Positions 1 to 14,900 of a stretch of 64,000 nucleotides of DNA are shown piece by piece. Position 1 is the first letter of the stretch, and the number at the start of each line of letters is the position of its first letter. The DNA comes from Glandiceps talaboti (lineage: Eukaryota; Hemichordata; Enteropneusta; Spengelidae), in NCBI RefSeq assembly GCF_964340395.1, contig NC_135555.1, positions 19,848,947-19,912,946 on the forward strand, read 5' to 3'. The notes beneath the pieces were generated by a model. The model made no database searches. It saw only the letters and a program-made list of their open reading frames with translations, and was not told where the DNA came from. The position numbers and the translations under genes are program-made.

Positions 1-285
1 ATAGCCGTTCAGAAAGACTCCAATGAACGTCTATTTTTCTGTCTGGGCAGCCGCGGTACGGTCGTACGGCCGCACGGGTACTCGCCGCGCTGCACGTACT
101 CGACTTGGCTTGATAATAATTTATCTGTGATGACGCCCTCTAAGGCTATTGTCATAAAGATTGAGGCAGAGACAAGATTTGGGGGGGGGGAATTCCCTGG
201 GGGTGGGGGCTACTCACCTTATTTGATGGAAATGCATTTAGGTCTAAACTTTCATCTTTTTAAAGTCTGTAAAATGGGGTATTGA
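1..285 (+). other. GC/CpG-rich edge with an open frame running off the window
   Basis: Bases about 45-110 are markedly GC- and CpG-rich compared with the rest of the window. Frame 1 is open from base 1 to a TGA at 283-285 (94 codons plus the stop) with no start needed at the edge. The translation includes GTVVRPHGYSPRCTYSTW and matches nothing I recognise. A G-rich run (about 181-210) ends the unusual part. It could be the edge of a neighbouring gene or CpG island, or chance. Confidence 0.2.
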
Positions 286-1250
286 TTTTTGGTCAAAGTG
301 GGTCTAAAATGAGTCCTGAGGTTTCCAGCACTGGCCACACACTCCTACCCAGAGCTGGCCACTGGTACCGCCCCAGGGGGAATTCGATTACGGATCTTGA
401 TTGCAAGTAAAGTGTATGACAAAAAATACATATTTCAATTGTCAGTATTAAAGGTACCCTTCAGAACAGCTATTGAAATACTCAACAGCTGTAGAAGTCT
501 GCAGCATGCCGGCACCGTTAAGTATGACAGCGCCCTCAACAAGACCATCGTTATTCTTTTGTTTGCTACTATTTTTACACGACGTCTTTCAAGTTCAATG
601 ACCCCCGGCAATGACCAAATACTCTTGGTGGAAATACAAGGAGTGAAATGGGACAGGACCACACTTCAGAGAGGCTGAATAATTGGTGTTATTTGAAAAT
701 GTCATTGGCTCTGCACAATTTTCTCATGACTATTTGCCATACCTGTTCACACTGAAAATTATACATTTTCTATCGATGATCTTTATATATCTGAAGAGCA
801 CAATATTCAACGGCAATATTTCTGATCCTCCCTCTATGGTTGTCTAGAAGAGTTACAGTCGGGATCAGTGTGCCCTCTCATGATAGCCAAATGTTGTTGT
901 TGTGAATCATGATAAAAACTGGGATTTCTTGGGAGTCACCACATAGTAAGAGATAGGGGAACACCAAATTTTGGTGTGCCACTAGAAATTGTGTGCATCA
1001 ATGGCGTGTCAAATTGGCTCAGAGGGCACAATGGTCAGGATATTATAATAGGATGAAAGATTTGTAATATATGCATGATCAAAGAAAATACAGACAGCTG
1101 TACCTAGGACCTGTCAGTTTTGGTGTAAAACTTGGTTGATAGGTTGTGGTTGTGTTGATGGATCCACGACAAATGACTCTATAAGGGTCTGCGGTAGGTA
1201 TTTATGGCTTTCAAAAGGGTGTGACCAACATATTTGTTGTATTTTTAGCA
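286..1250. other. Intergenic stretch downstream of TOX
   Basis: No supported gene. Short open frames on both strands overlap each other and show no known motif. A dispersed repeat lies at about 954-1003 (listed separately). Confidence 0.6.
954..1003 (+). repeat. Dispersed repeat, copy 1 (inverted relative of 6591-6645)
   Basis: It contains GGGGAACACCAAATTTTGGT followed by a GTGTGCATCA-like tail. The reverse complement of 6591-6645 has the same order: GGGGGAACACCAAATTTTGG, then GTGCATCA and TTGTGCATCA. The two copies are in opposite orientation either side of the last TOX exon. Confidence 0.6.
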
Positions 1251-2185
<935 letters not shown>

Positions 2186-2244
2186 CTTCATACAAACAGA
2201 CACAACACATCCGATACTCAGAAAGAATAAATTACGACCAAATA

Positions 2245-2533
2245 AATCACTTTATATTCTCTTTATTGCTAAATAACATGAAACAAAGAAGACTGACTTG
2301 GTCTTTTTTAGACTGTCCACAAAAATACACATCATTTGTGTTTCATTTCTTTGTTTACCAGCTGTACATCATCATGATCATCACGCTATTATTGTCACCT
2401 ACGACTTTATAGCATGAGTATAAATAGAAACACTCGACATAAAACAACTATGGCTTTCTTTTTGAAAAGGAGAGTTTTTTTTTTGAAAGAAACTAAGTCT
2501 ACACAAAGTATGCTTCTTGGTTCATCCAGTAGG
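2245..2533 (-). other. Probable TOX 3' untranslated region
   Basis: This is the sequence downstream of the TAG stop on the minus strand, up to a little past the first good polyadenylation hexamer. The end is inferred from the usual 10-30 nt distance between hexamer and cleavage site. A longer UTR running toward the microsatellite block is possible. Confidence 0.5.
2262..2267 (-). terminator. Candidate polyadenylation signal AATAAA
   Basis: The plus strand reads TTTATT, so the minus strand has AATAAA about 270 nt downstream of the TOX stop. Other AT-rich near-matches occur nearby, so this is a best candidate and not a proven site. Confidence 0.45.
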
Positions 2534-2594
2534 CTACTTGACCGATGGGAAAATGTTGGGGTTCCTCGCCGCTACCCATGCTGTGAAGACGTCT
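2534..2594 (-). CDS. TOX: TOX last coding exon and stop
   Basis: The acceptor is TTTTGTTCCAG. The first base A completes the split Arg codon, then [19 protein letters not shown], then TAG at 2534-2536. It matches the TOX4-type ending HCRDVF.AWVA.RN...V.K and was found by looking for that tail. It lies 4.7 kb from the previous exon, and both the frame and the homology support it. The stop codon gives the protein a length close to vertebrate family members once a missing N-terminus is allowed for. Confidence 0.93.
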
Positions 2595-5500
2595 CTGGAA
2601 CAAAATAGACGCAATTCTAAATATTTGAATAGATTCAAATAAAAATAAAACAATAACATAGGTTCAAATCAAATATTCAAACCCGTTCAAACTTAAAAAA
2701 AAAAAAAAAAAAAAAAAATATATATATGCAATTCAAATTTGATTTGAATATATTCAAAATATTGGAAATCAAAACAAATAACAGAGACAAATCAAATATT
2801 CAAACATATTCAATTTTTTAAAAAATAAAGCAGCAAAGTAGATTTTCAAACTATTTTAATATATTCAAAAAAATTTGAAAAAAAATCAAACAAAGTAGGC
2901 CAAACCAAACATATTTGAACTTTTAGAAAACAACAACAAAATAGATTTTCAAACTATTTTTAATATAATATTGAAAAGTTTTTGAAATAAAAACTTAAAC
3001 ATTATATAACATGAGTACAATGCTAGACATTCAAACTTGTAAATAAAAACAAGTAAATTCCCAAATAGAGAAAGTGAAAATAGTGTTTTGAGGAGTTCTA
3101 TTAGACACAAGTTGAAAATATTCACAACTTGAGAAATATTTAAAACAACAAGAAGGTGAAAAAAAAATCACAGCAGTATTAAAGAAAATAAAGATAATAA
3201 ATGTGAAATATTTGAAAACATTCCAATATTTAAAAGATTTAGATATGAAACACTCCGATTTGAAATGATTTCAATGAAAATTGTTTCCAACTATTCGAAT
3301 ATAAACATTGGAATATCTTGAACGTTAAAACCCAGTACGCCTATATCAGAGTGTTTTACTGACGATTCTACAGGGAATGGAACTGTTGTGAAATCCAAGA
3401 AGATAATGGTCAACCAATTATATTATAGCTTTGATTTTGTGAAAGAAAATGACATCATCATTACTCTACAAGGAAAGATATATTTAAAAGCCCCGAGCAT
3501 TTTGGTGTTCGATATCATTCCTCAATATTTTTCTTCGTTCAGCCAAGGAAAGTACAAGTGACCTGAGTGGCCTTTTCACTACGAGTTGCTAGACGAGCAG
3601 TGGACAAACCCTTAGGTTACTCGTATTTTCCGGCCTAAATGAAAAACAAAATATCGGGGGAAATGATAATAATTATACCTCCTCAAGATGAAAAATCGGG
3701 GAAAAATAATGGTTGATTTGGATCATTATGAATTATATTCTGAGGACTGCAGAACGAGTGACGTCGACACGGGTTGTTGTGAAATGTTATGTTAGGGGAT
3801 ATTGACTGGCCAATTAGGCTTGCATTTATGATGTACAAAAAAGTCTTGTTTTGAGAAAATAACCACAGAATTGAAGGCCATATGCTGAGTATACATGTAT
3901 GGCTTTAGGAGTCATTTTTGTCGCATACAATTTTATTTAAAAATGTACTTGTAGTATTTCACTGATAACATTTTTTAAAAACTTTTTTGTTAGATATATA
4001 ATGACTTAATCATAATATTGTACATCCTGATCAGTATTGAATCATCCGTGCGTAAACATATTTGTGGAGCAGTACACATAGATCTGTACCGAAAAATCAC
4101 CACCCCCCAAATTAATCACAATTTCAACTTATTACAGTAAATATACTCCTAATAGATAATGATATTTTAACATTGACCATATTTTTGGCTATCTGATCAC
4201 CAAAAAAAATCAAGTTACAGCTGGTGTGGCTTTTTAAATGTTTTGATAATACAATTAGTATATGTACACAAACAAGTCAAAGAAACTCCCATTATGCCAT
4301 CAACTGCTGAAAAAAGCTCAAAAAAAAAATTACGTTTATAATGCCACTGAAGGCATATATTGTAACATTATCGGGTATACCAGAATAGTGTACTCAAGGT
4401 TTTATGCAAGTATTTTCAAGCAAATCAAACACCCTTAAAAGTCAGCTTGCACTTTTTAAAACCCAAAGATTTTCGGTTTGAATGACACAATGTATCAAGT
4501 ATACAACATCCAGTGAATCAATTTGTAGCTTTATTTGTATAAAACTTGATTAAAATCTTATCTGACATCCTTTTTAGAATGTCTCTGGCGCTTAGTGAAT
4601 TCAAATATCGTGTATACAGCAGAGATGCATAGGGAAGTAGGGATTGACAAATAAATCCTAAGCTGGTACGAACACAGAAAACAAAAAAACCTACACTAAG
4701 ACGCATTTTTAATGCTGAATCCTATCTTAGAATTCATTATGACGACATAAACTGAACTGAATTAAAAGTGTCAATCAACACCGAATTTGTGTCTTTACTT
4801 TCAAAAATCATCGCAGTCAAAATGAATGTTTTCAATACGTTAATTAAGTATATCACAAAGAGATGATGTGGGGGGTCGGGCTATAAGTACAAGCCACACA
4901 TTATTAACCCGACCACGCTATCACTTTCATTTATGAATCATTTAAATCAAACACCTTGTCTTGAACAACTGAATGAAACGTGATCACGTTTAATGTGAGC
5001 TCAGCATATGGTGCTGTGTTTCCATACTGTCGTAATTGTCAATTCTTGCGTCCAACCTAATTTGTTTTTCTGTGAGGAAGGGAGGTGGGACTCATATTTC
5101 CCTCGGACTCCTAATGCTAATTCTGGCCTCCAAGAGTAATGGATTTAAACTAAATAATGATAGTAATGCAGTGTGTAGTACTACAAAGTAATTACTTTAA
5201 CACATCCTGTGTAGTTACTTTGACATTAGTCGGCTCAAATCACAATGCCCTGCAGCTAGCCACAAAATATCAGAGGTTATTCAAGCTAATAAAGCCCAAA
5301 TTTCTTCATCCCCTCATAAAGGCAACTATTATAATCATTAAACTAATGAGAACGTATTAGCATTTAATATCTCTCAAGGCCATTCTCACCTCTCTTCAAA
5401 TGCTAACAAAATTTCGGGTGAAAAAAAAAATTGTTGCTTTTTTTTACTATTTTTAGACATTAAGCTAGCCTTGAGCAATGGCGCTGTCAAAATTTTCCAA

Positions 5501-5781
5501 AATTGAATGTGCTGTGCTCGTAGGTATATTTTGTGTAATTTGAGGTAGCTCCAAGAACAATCAGTTTCCCCTTGATAATTCTCTCTGCCTGTAAACCATC
5601 TATGAGCTATTATCTTAATAGACTAAAAACATACAGTTTTATGTGAAAGTTTGTCGCCTTGCCTTTGTCGTTCTGTTTATTCACTTGCTGTCTATTCATT
5701 TGTTGTACAGTATAACTTTAAATTCTTGTTGATTTACAGATATTTGGTGAAGAGTGAGAGCCAACAACTCTGAAATTCCGT

Positions 5782-5825
<44 letters not shown>

Positions 5826-5874
5826 CTGTCTGATTGTCTGTCTATGTCTGTGACTCTGTCTGTCTGTCTGTCTG

Positions 5875-5966
<92 letters not shown>

Positions 5967-8900
5967 TCCCTCCCTCCCTCCCTCTCCCTCCAATGATTAT
6001 GAAAAGATTGTATCACTCTGGCCATCAAACAAGTGTAACACCAAACCATTAAGAATTTTGAGATTTGGTTTCTTTGGGAGGTTGGAGGTAAGGTGGGGGG
6101 ATAGGTGAGAATGATGAAATGACTGTTATATGTGATAGAAGGACTGTGTACCTTTTATCTTGTCACTACCATAAGGCTGTACATGCATGAGTTGCCTAAA
6201 AACTGCTCAAGTCAAGCTATTTGCTGTTTTATACAAAAATTTGACTTTCCTTCATTAAAATGGTTTAACCCTTATTTTCTTCTTTAAAATAATGACCAAT
6301 GTTTCCATTTTTCTTTGACATGTCAGTTATTTCCCCAAAGTGTAATTTTGTTGAATTGAAACAATGCAATTTGAGGAATTTCCACTTATCTTTCTGTATA
6401 TAAATATTCCACTGTGGTTGAAATCCTCTGGTAATTTGAGCTAGTAATTGACTAGATTTGAGACCAACGGATAATTTGACCTAACAAACTAGATTTGAGA
6501 CTTATGGATAATTTGAGCTAAAGAAAAACTCTATTCAAATACAACATTTATCCTCAATGACAGTATGCATTCTCTAAGCCGATTAGCAACACCACTGATG
6601 CACAACAAATTCTTGTGATGCACCAAAATTTGGTGTTCCCCCTATGGCTTGCAAAGTTGTAAGTAACAAGAAAATGTAGTTTCTATCAATTTGGCCCATC
6701 TCTTTTATCAAATATGTTGGCAAAGTAGATAAAATCTACTTGTGTTAGAGGTTTGTACCAGAGTGTTGTTGTTATGTGTGGTATAAAATTGGTGACATTT
6801 CAAGAAAGTTCCGTACCATTGTTTTTGTTACAGATGGTATAAAGAGGGTAAAATTGTCCATGACATTTTTACCAGAGTTGGTCACCAAATTTAACGAGTA
6901 CTGACATTGGAAACCACCTATTTTACCAAATTTTTTTCTACACTATTATTGGCGCCATCAAACATTGTAAATTATCACATCCTGTATACTACGTCCAGCA
7001 GCAAATCATTGAAGATAAAAGACTACAGGCCAAACTGGGTTTCAAGTTCAAAATGTCAGAATATTAACATCTTTTCAACAAGGATGGAACAAACCATTAT
7101 TCACAGGTAGATATAGAGTGGGAACAGGAAAAAACTACTTCGTGTTGATACATTGTGGGATAATTTGTTGCTATTTTTTGCCATTCCAGTTTGTCTTTCC
7201 AAACCAAATAATTCTGCAGAGTTTAAAGGTGAGTCTTCCCCTGTCAATAATGGTACGTTCCATGCAGAGTTAAAAGGTGAATCACAACTACAGCTTACCT
7301 GCAATGACTAACAACACATTCATTGCTGCAGTATTCTTTGTCCCAATCTGCACTTTCGATTGCTAAATTCTCGCAACCATTCCGCATACATCTCACCGGC
7401 CGCCTTCTTCCATTTGTGTTTACCTGTATACATGGAAAAAATATTAATCTCCTTTTCAATTTCAGTGACAAAAGTTGGCAAAAATAAAACAAAAAGTAAA
7501 AAAAAGAATTGTCGACCATCTTAGTTTTTCAAAAGAAATTGTAATCATAATTGACAATGACACATACAGGAATGTGGTCATGTGACTGTTGCTACGGTTA
7601 CACGTACCGGTACTATAATCAGTTAGGTTAGTACACATGAATTTTGATTCAATTTCAAGGTGCACCTGGTTCTTTTCACAAAATTAATATAAATGTAGCC
7701 TTACAATTTGACTCATGCCATGATTAAGCTCTACTGCACATTGCATGACATCTCCTGAACATAAATTTTGGGAATGACATAAGCTTAAAGTGTTCATTGA
7801 GTCAACAGCCTATCAAGAAGAAGAAGGTAAGTACTGTTACCATGCCAACTTGCAGAATGTAATGGCTTATCAAAGGACAGTTACACTTCTATAAGAAAAC
7901 AAGCCAGGAAATCAAAAAGCAATCCAACAGGAAGCCCTAAAATTCTGACAGTCATTAAAGTCCCCGAGATTCTAATCTGAGAGATATTTTGAGGATTTTA
8001 GAAACTATTGCTTTATGCCCAAAATACCCAGGCAACGTTCCAAAAAAAAACCCCAAACCACACATACGAGCAAAAACAACTTACCATTTGTGGTTGGAGT
8101 TTTGGGCTTGTGATGATGGTTTGTACAACTGGCTGTTGAGATGTTGTCTTGGCAACTGTTGTCATGGTGACAGTGATAGGCATGGAAGCTGGTGCCATTT
8201 TTGGTTTAGGTGCAATATTTCTAGGAATCAGTGACTGTACTGTTGTGGTGGTGGTGGCTGTAGTCAAGGTGCTACCTACAAGACCCATTTTTTTCTGTTT
8301 TTGTAGAATTTCGTCTGATTCGGCTTGATCAACTGCAGCCTGAAATAAAAAGAAAGATTTTGGGATAAATTAAAATTTTTGTAAATTTTATGGGTTTAAA
8401 AAAAAAGTCTGTCAAAGTTTTCTAGCATTTTATCATATTTGGCTTGATCAACTGTAGCCTACAGTAAAAGTAACTGCCGATGTTTTCAATGCATTTTATG
8501 CAAATCAGCTTGATCAACTGCAGTCTAGATAAAGAAAATTTTCCAGAAAAAAAAGAAAATTTTCCAGAAAAATATAAAATTGTAAGTTTTTTGTTAAAAA
8601 TTCTGCCCATTTGTTTTGCTCATAGAGTTGTAACTGTCGAACAGGGATAAAAAGAGGACAGTGCCTTTCTTGTAGTAATATTATCTTGATTGGAATAGAA
8701 GTGAGAGAGGGTATTAAGAAAAAAACTATTAAAAAAATATTTTAAAAAACTCTTTGAACGGCATGGAATTTCATGCAAATTTTATCTCTTACAAAAATGT
8801 TCCCAAATAACTGAAACTTTCACCTGCATCTGATCAATTTTTTGCTATAAAAAAATATGGAAAGTAAGAGTGCAAAAAAAAAAAAATGTATTGGCACTAC

Positions 8901-11900
8901 TACCCAACAAATACCAAGTACAGTATATACAGTTTATATTACTGTACTTATTAGCAGGATGGCCATATTGCTATAAACAGCATCATCGCGAAAAGAGCTC
9001 CGCAAAAGAAACATACCAGCTAAATTCACCCATTACATCTAGTGTATAAAGATGTATGCCCATAGATTATGTAGGAAACAATATCTGTGATACAATTACC
9101 ATCCTGTGCTAACTCTTAAGTCTGTCCGTACAAATTGCTGGCACCATGTCATTTTACAAAACAAAATTAGCATTTATATATCCATCAATTGCATTTACAG
9201 TTCATGTTACGAGAGTCTCGCAGTTAGGACTCCATATTCATGTCGCCATTGCATAATAATATGACATTATGTACACTTTGTATCAATTTAGGATGTCTGA
9301 TTAGCACGACAAAATGTTTTCTCGGTACATATCTTGAAACTAATGCAAATTATGTTAGGATTACCAAGTGACCTATTTCACTGCTTGAATTCAGAAGAGT
9401 GGTAACAACTTTAATTTATCAAATCGGATGAAAATTATCTTTAAAAATATCTGTAAAGCCGACACCAATTATATTTCTGAATCAGTGAAAAGTGTTGTTC
9501 GTTAAATTGTAAATTTGGTTTATACTTCATCATTTTCAACTGAAAACGATATTACTTTTTTGTTTAGTTGGTGACAATTTGAAATATATTTCATACTGTT
9601 TGTTGCTATGCATACTGTCATGGTTGCTATGTTCTAATTTAGAAGATTTGATTCATAGGACAGTTCATGTCATTTTATAACCTGCAAAACTTTCCTGTTT
9701 TAGAGTTGACAACAAGTACTAAAATATATGTAGACAACAGGCTATAATATCTATTGCACTGTTTGTATATACTGTACTGCTTGTTGCTATGGAAATGGTC
9801 ATGGTTGCTAAGTTCCAATTCATAAACTGCAAAACAGAAGAGCATGAATTCCAGACTCCTTTTTGTTGAAGTTGTTACAATTAAAAACCAAGTTAATGTT
9901 CTGGTCTATTTGGTCAATCTTTAAGTTTGGCTTGTTGCTATGCAAATGGTCATGGTTGCTAAGTTCTAATTTCATAAACTGCAAAACAGGAGCACATGGA
10001 CTCCAACCTACTTAGTGTTGAAGTTATTATATTATAATCAACTAAATACAATTAATGTTCTGGAATATTTGGTTTACTTTTGAAGTAAAAATGATAAAAA
10101 TTGCACTTTTTTGCCCCTTTTTCTGCTGACATCACATACCTTGGACACTAAACTGGCCCTGTAGGCAGCTAATTTCTTTAAGTATTCTTTTTTGGCAGCT
10201 TCTGTTTTCTGTTTGTACACCTACAAAAGTAAAATAAAAAATACATCTAGAATGTTTAGCAAGGCAACATGTAAAGAGAGAATACAGACATAAAATGATA
10301 TGAAATTTGCACACTAACTATTGTCCACGTATGCAATCATGATACACTTGTACATTAAGCTTTTGTTGATAAACGACAACTGTACACAATGTCTGACAAA
10401 TTGATTTTGTGATTTTTCCCAGACAAAATTCAATCTATGGATTTTTTTCCAAACCTCAACAATATGTTGTATTTTGATTGTACAATAATTGGAGTAGAGT
10501 TCATATGAGACACCAACAATCGTAATTGGAGTAGAGTTCATACTGACACACCAACAATCATAACTGGAGTAGTGTTCATACTGACACACCAACAATCATG
10601 TTTTGAATACAAGTCTAAAACTTTTATTGAACAAAATTTTGCTTTTCGTGTACAGGCAGAAAGTTGTTGCTGTTTTTTCTGCAAAGGTTTTGGAACCCTG
10701 GTTACAGAAAAGAGTAAATCTGGAAGAAAAAAAACTTGTAGATATTTCGTTTCCATATCCTGTGGCATAATTTTGGAGAGGGTATGGAAAAGTAAAGGAA
10801 GGAGAATGCCAGTATGACTAATCTAGCACTCTTCAAACAAAAATATTACAGGTTTCCAAACTGATTTAACACAATTCCTACTTACTTGTTTTTGTTCTAC
10901 TCCTAAACTATCCCACATTGAGGCCACAATCTTTGACACTTCACCGAAACTAGCATTTGGATTTTGGCCCTTGATAGCAGCTTGAGTATCACGAAAAAAC
11001 AAAGCGTATGCTGACACTGGTTTCTGTGGTTCGTTCGGGTCCTTCTTTTTCTTCTTTTTCGGCGTTTTCTTTTTTGGAGGAGGCGCTTCTGTTTGTGCTG
11101 TCCGCTTAAGTGTACCAACAACCTGTTTATATATATATATATATATAATAAAAGTGATGGTGACATTAGAAGTGAGATATACTGGTATGTGTTGTCAGAT
11201 AGAAAGCATTTATAACATGAAGCACATGTTGTTTAAAGTGGCCATATGGATGAGGATTGGGTATTCATTTTGATAAAACAATTTTATCATGGTATCCTAC
11301 TTGAAAAATCAATGTGAAACAACGTAGAATAACTCCTGTTTGTACCTCAATGAATTGCAAAAGAAATGTGTATTATATCTTTGTTATTGTAAGTAAAATA
11401 ACAAACTTTCTCCTCAATTTTTTTTTTAGCTTTCTGCAATGTATTGAGTTACATTTGTGCAAACACAGACTTGGTTTATGTTGTTTCACATTGATTTTTT
11501 CAAGTAGGATGCAATGGTAAAATTGTTGTATAAATCATAAATCCAAAATAAATACCCAATCCTCATCCATATGGCCACTTTAAAATAAATTAAAGACCCC
11601 CACTACTCCGTCTACATGTTAAAATTGAACTCTCCTGTTTATCATTAATATTAACATTCAAGTCAGAATGTCATTTCAATCCATCATAAACATGTATCAT
11701 TAATTTCAATAAGTCATCAATATTTATCTCCATGGTAATAAATTTGACCCCTTGCTAGCTCATTTTAGATTCAGTGCCATGTTTATTAAATTTAAAATTT
11801 TGGAATTTTAGGTATAGTCATGAAATTATTTTTGTGACAAACTAAAGTGTGGAGAACTTGTCAGTCGGATATATTTTGATTATTGGGGGTTACCATACAT

Positions 11901-14900
11901 ATATGACTTTGCTGCATGTAATAACTAATAAGACAGTTTTTGTACTGAACAAGTAAACAAAAGTATGTGCTAAAATTTACAGCATGTGTGACTGTAAAGC
12001 AACATTGTATCAATGGACATTTCTACAAGACATAAACAGGAGATGTGCATTTCAGTGAAATCATGTTCTATTCACAAATAGGAAATACATTATGATAATT
12101 CCTAAAAAGTTAGCATGTGACCTTCGTTCCCTGTGATTAAGGTCTATAGTCCTGCAAGAGGGCGCTATTTGTTAAAAGGTCTATTACATCTCCTGCATAC
12201 TTTCAAGAATGTTCAAGGGTGTAACATACCAATAGTCATTTTTTGGCATGTATCAAATCTTACCTGTGCAAGTGGAGTGTTATCGTCGCTATCTTCGCTA
12301 CTTTCGTGATGATGACCAGGTGATCTCTGCAAATCAGAACGAGGCGGAGACGGGCTGTGTTTCTGTAACCTTTTATCAGCACCCAATGACATACTCTGTT
12401 GCATTCCCACTTGGAGACCCAGCTGTGAACTGATTGCTGATTGGTTGATTGTGGACAACTGACTAACTTGACTTTGTACATGTTGTGGTGGTGGTGGAAT
12501 GTGAACATCTCGCGGATGAACAAACGAGGGACTCGTCACTGTTGCCATAGCATCTGTTGTTATGGGAACATGATGTGAATACGATTGCTCTCCTGTGGAT
12601 TGCACAGAATAAGGGATAGCTTCGATTCCCAAACTGGAATTGCAGGCAGTGATGGGCGGAATATCAATATTTTGTGGTGGGAACTGGGGGTCTGGAAAAG
12701 TTTCCGTAGAGGGTGTTGGCACCGAATCTGTCGTTTCTGTGATATGAGACAATGCTTGTGTAAACGTTGGATTTGTGTCGTGCGTAAACGTTGGTGACGG
12801 ACTCGTCATTGGTTCTGTTAAGGCTGGCGGTGCATTGGGGTCTGACATAGTGCTTGATATCGCGTCCATAGCCATAGCTGGTGGTGTGATAGGTGGAATC
12901 TCAAAATCTTCGTCTCCTAAGCTTGGTGTATGAAATGTCTAAAAACAAAAACAAAAGAGATACAAAATATGATTAATTAAATTAATTTTCGCCAGTTTAA
13001 TTTGTGTTCGACTTTGAACACAGTTTGTTTTGAAAATGATCCACTTTCAGCAGCATTTTCAGACTGTTGCATTTTCATGTCTGTTTCCATGTAAATGGGA
13101 GGTGCAAACGCAACAAACTAATTGTGTTTTCATTTGAAAGCAGCATCGTGTAAACGGGACCTAATTTCTAACTTCTCTTATCCATTATAAAATAAACAAT
13201 CAATAAAATCATAGAACCTGAAATGACCTCACTCCAGGGTCCAAGATAAAACGTGCACTAGATTAGATTACTTTCTATGTATCTGATAATTCACTTATTC
13301 CTTTTCATGCATGGTAGATTCACATATTCACAAACGTTTCATTAATTTACTTATTCATTTTTAATATGTCTATAACGATAAGATACATGCTACATACAAA
13401 TTAGCATATTCCAGGTTTGCAGTAATTTACTAATTTATGTTTATATATAAGGCTAAAAAAAGAAAAAAAAATTGTTTTTGATCGGTGTACACATTACTTA
13501 AATACTCTTGCATTGGTCATTTTTCCCCCCACACTTTTGTCCATTTTGGAAAAATTTTGAAAAATAAAATTTGTAGCATGTCATTGAAGAGACAACATGA
13601 CTCGTCCCTGCAGACAGCTATTGGTTTTAAGACAACACAGTATGTCGTCATAGCATGTCGGCTATTAGAAGTTTAACAAACGACGTCTCCAAACGTATCT
13701 CCAATCAATTAACGTCAGAGTAAGCTTCATACATGTATAGTAGGTCAAAAACTTAGCACGGAAGAACACAACTACTGATATTTACTCAGTAAGCTGAAAA
13801 GTGTTAATTTTTTTTTGGGGGGGGGGGAGGGAGACTTCACTGTGATAGTGACTTCCTTCAATCTCATTCTTGTTGGTTCAATCAATCTTATACATGTATA
13901 TCTCCGATAAAGAATAAGTATACAAGATTAAATGTGGTGTGGGATTTCCCATTCATATCGCAAGGTTGGACTTAATCCATACACAAATCTTGTTAGAAAT
14001 GTGAGACGGTAGTGTGTATCAAAACGATTGAAGATACACTGTTCAGATTACTTCAGGCTACTATTTTCTCTAATGGGATTGAATGGTCAATGGTTATACC
14101 TAATTTTCTTGGTTTTTTTTTTTTTAATTTTGATTGTTCCACACTAGAAGATATACAGAGAGACATATCTCATTTTCTCAACTCTTCACCTGCGCAGAGT
14201 AATGTCACCATGAATTACCAATTAAGTAGAATCTGTACAAATATATATACTGACATTTAATATTTTGTCACAAAAGAAAATTACTTACATACATACATGT
14301 ACTTGTTAAACTGGAAGGAATGACTGCATCAGTATGTTTGGAAATGTTATCACTAAACTATGGCGTTGGCTGCTTTACTTTATCATGTTCCGAATATCTT
14401 TTTGCCACAATTTACGTTATTTTTTTGATGATTTACAAAACTTCATTTTAATCATAATCATAATAAATAAAGTGAGTTGAGCACATTATTTATCTTATAG
14501 TGGGTACATTTTCCATTTAATTGACACCTTGGGTGTATTATTTTAATACGTTAAAGTGGGTATCTTGTTCATTTAATCATCATCCTAGGGAGTATTGTAA
14601 GTAGGTACTTTGTCCATTTTATCATCTTAGGGAGTATTAAGTGGGTACCTTGTCCTCAATTGTCATCTTTAAGAAATGGATAAGTGGATACCTTATCCAT
14701 TTTATCATCATCTTAGGGAGTATTAAATGGGTACCATGTCTATTTTATCATCATCTTAGGGAGTATTAAATGGGTACCTTGTCCTCAATTGACATCTTTA
14801 AGAAACAGATAAGTGGATACCTTATCCATTTCATCATCATCTTAGGGAGTATTAAATGGGTACCATGTCTATTACATCATCATCTTAGGGAGTATTAAAT

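Larger units (their letters stand above)
2595..7298 (-). other. Last TOX intron (4.7 kb)
   Basis: Begins GTAAGCTG and ends TTTTGTTCCAG on the minus strand. Bases about 2619-3330 are very AT-rich with degenerate TTCAAATATT-like words and a poly-A run near 2696-2719. A (CA)n-(TGTC)n-(TC)n block lies at 5783-5990. No exon was seen inside. Confidence 0.85.
8340..10139 (-). other. TOX intron (1.8 kb)
   Basis: GT-AG bounded, phase 0. Near its 3' end it holds two decayed copies of the downstream exon start (8421-8526). About 9600-9990 has a degenerate tandem repeat. Confidence 0.9.
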
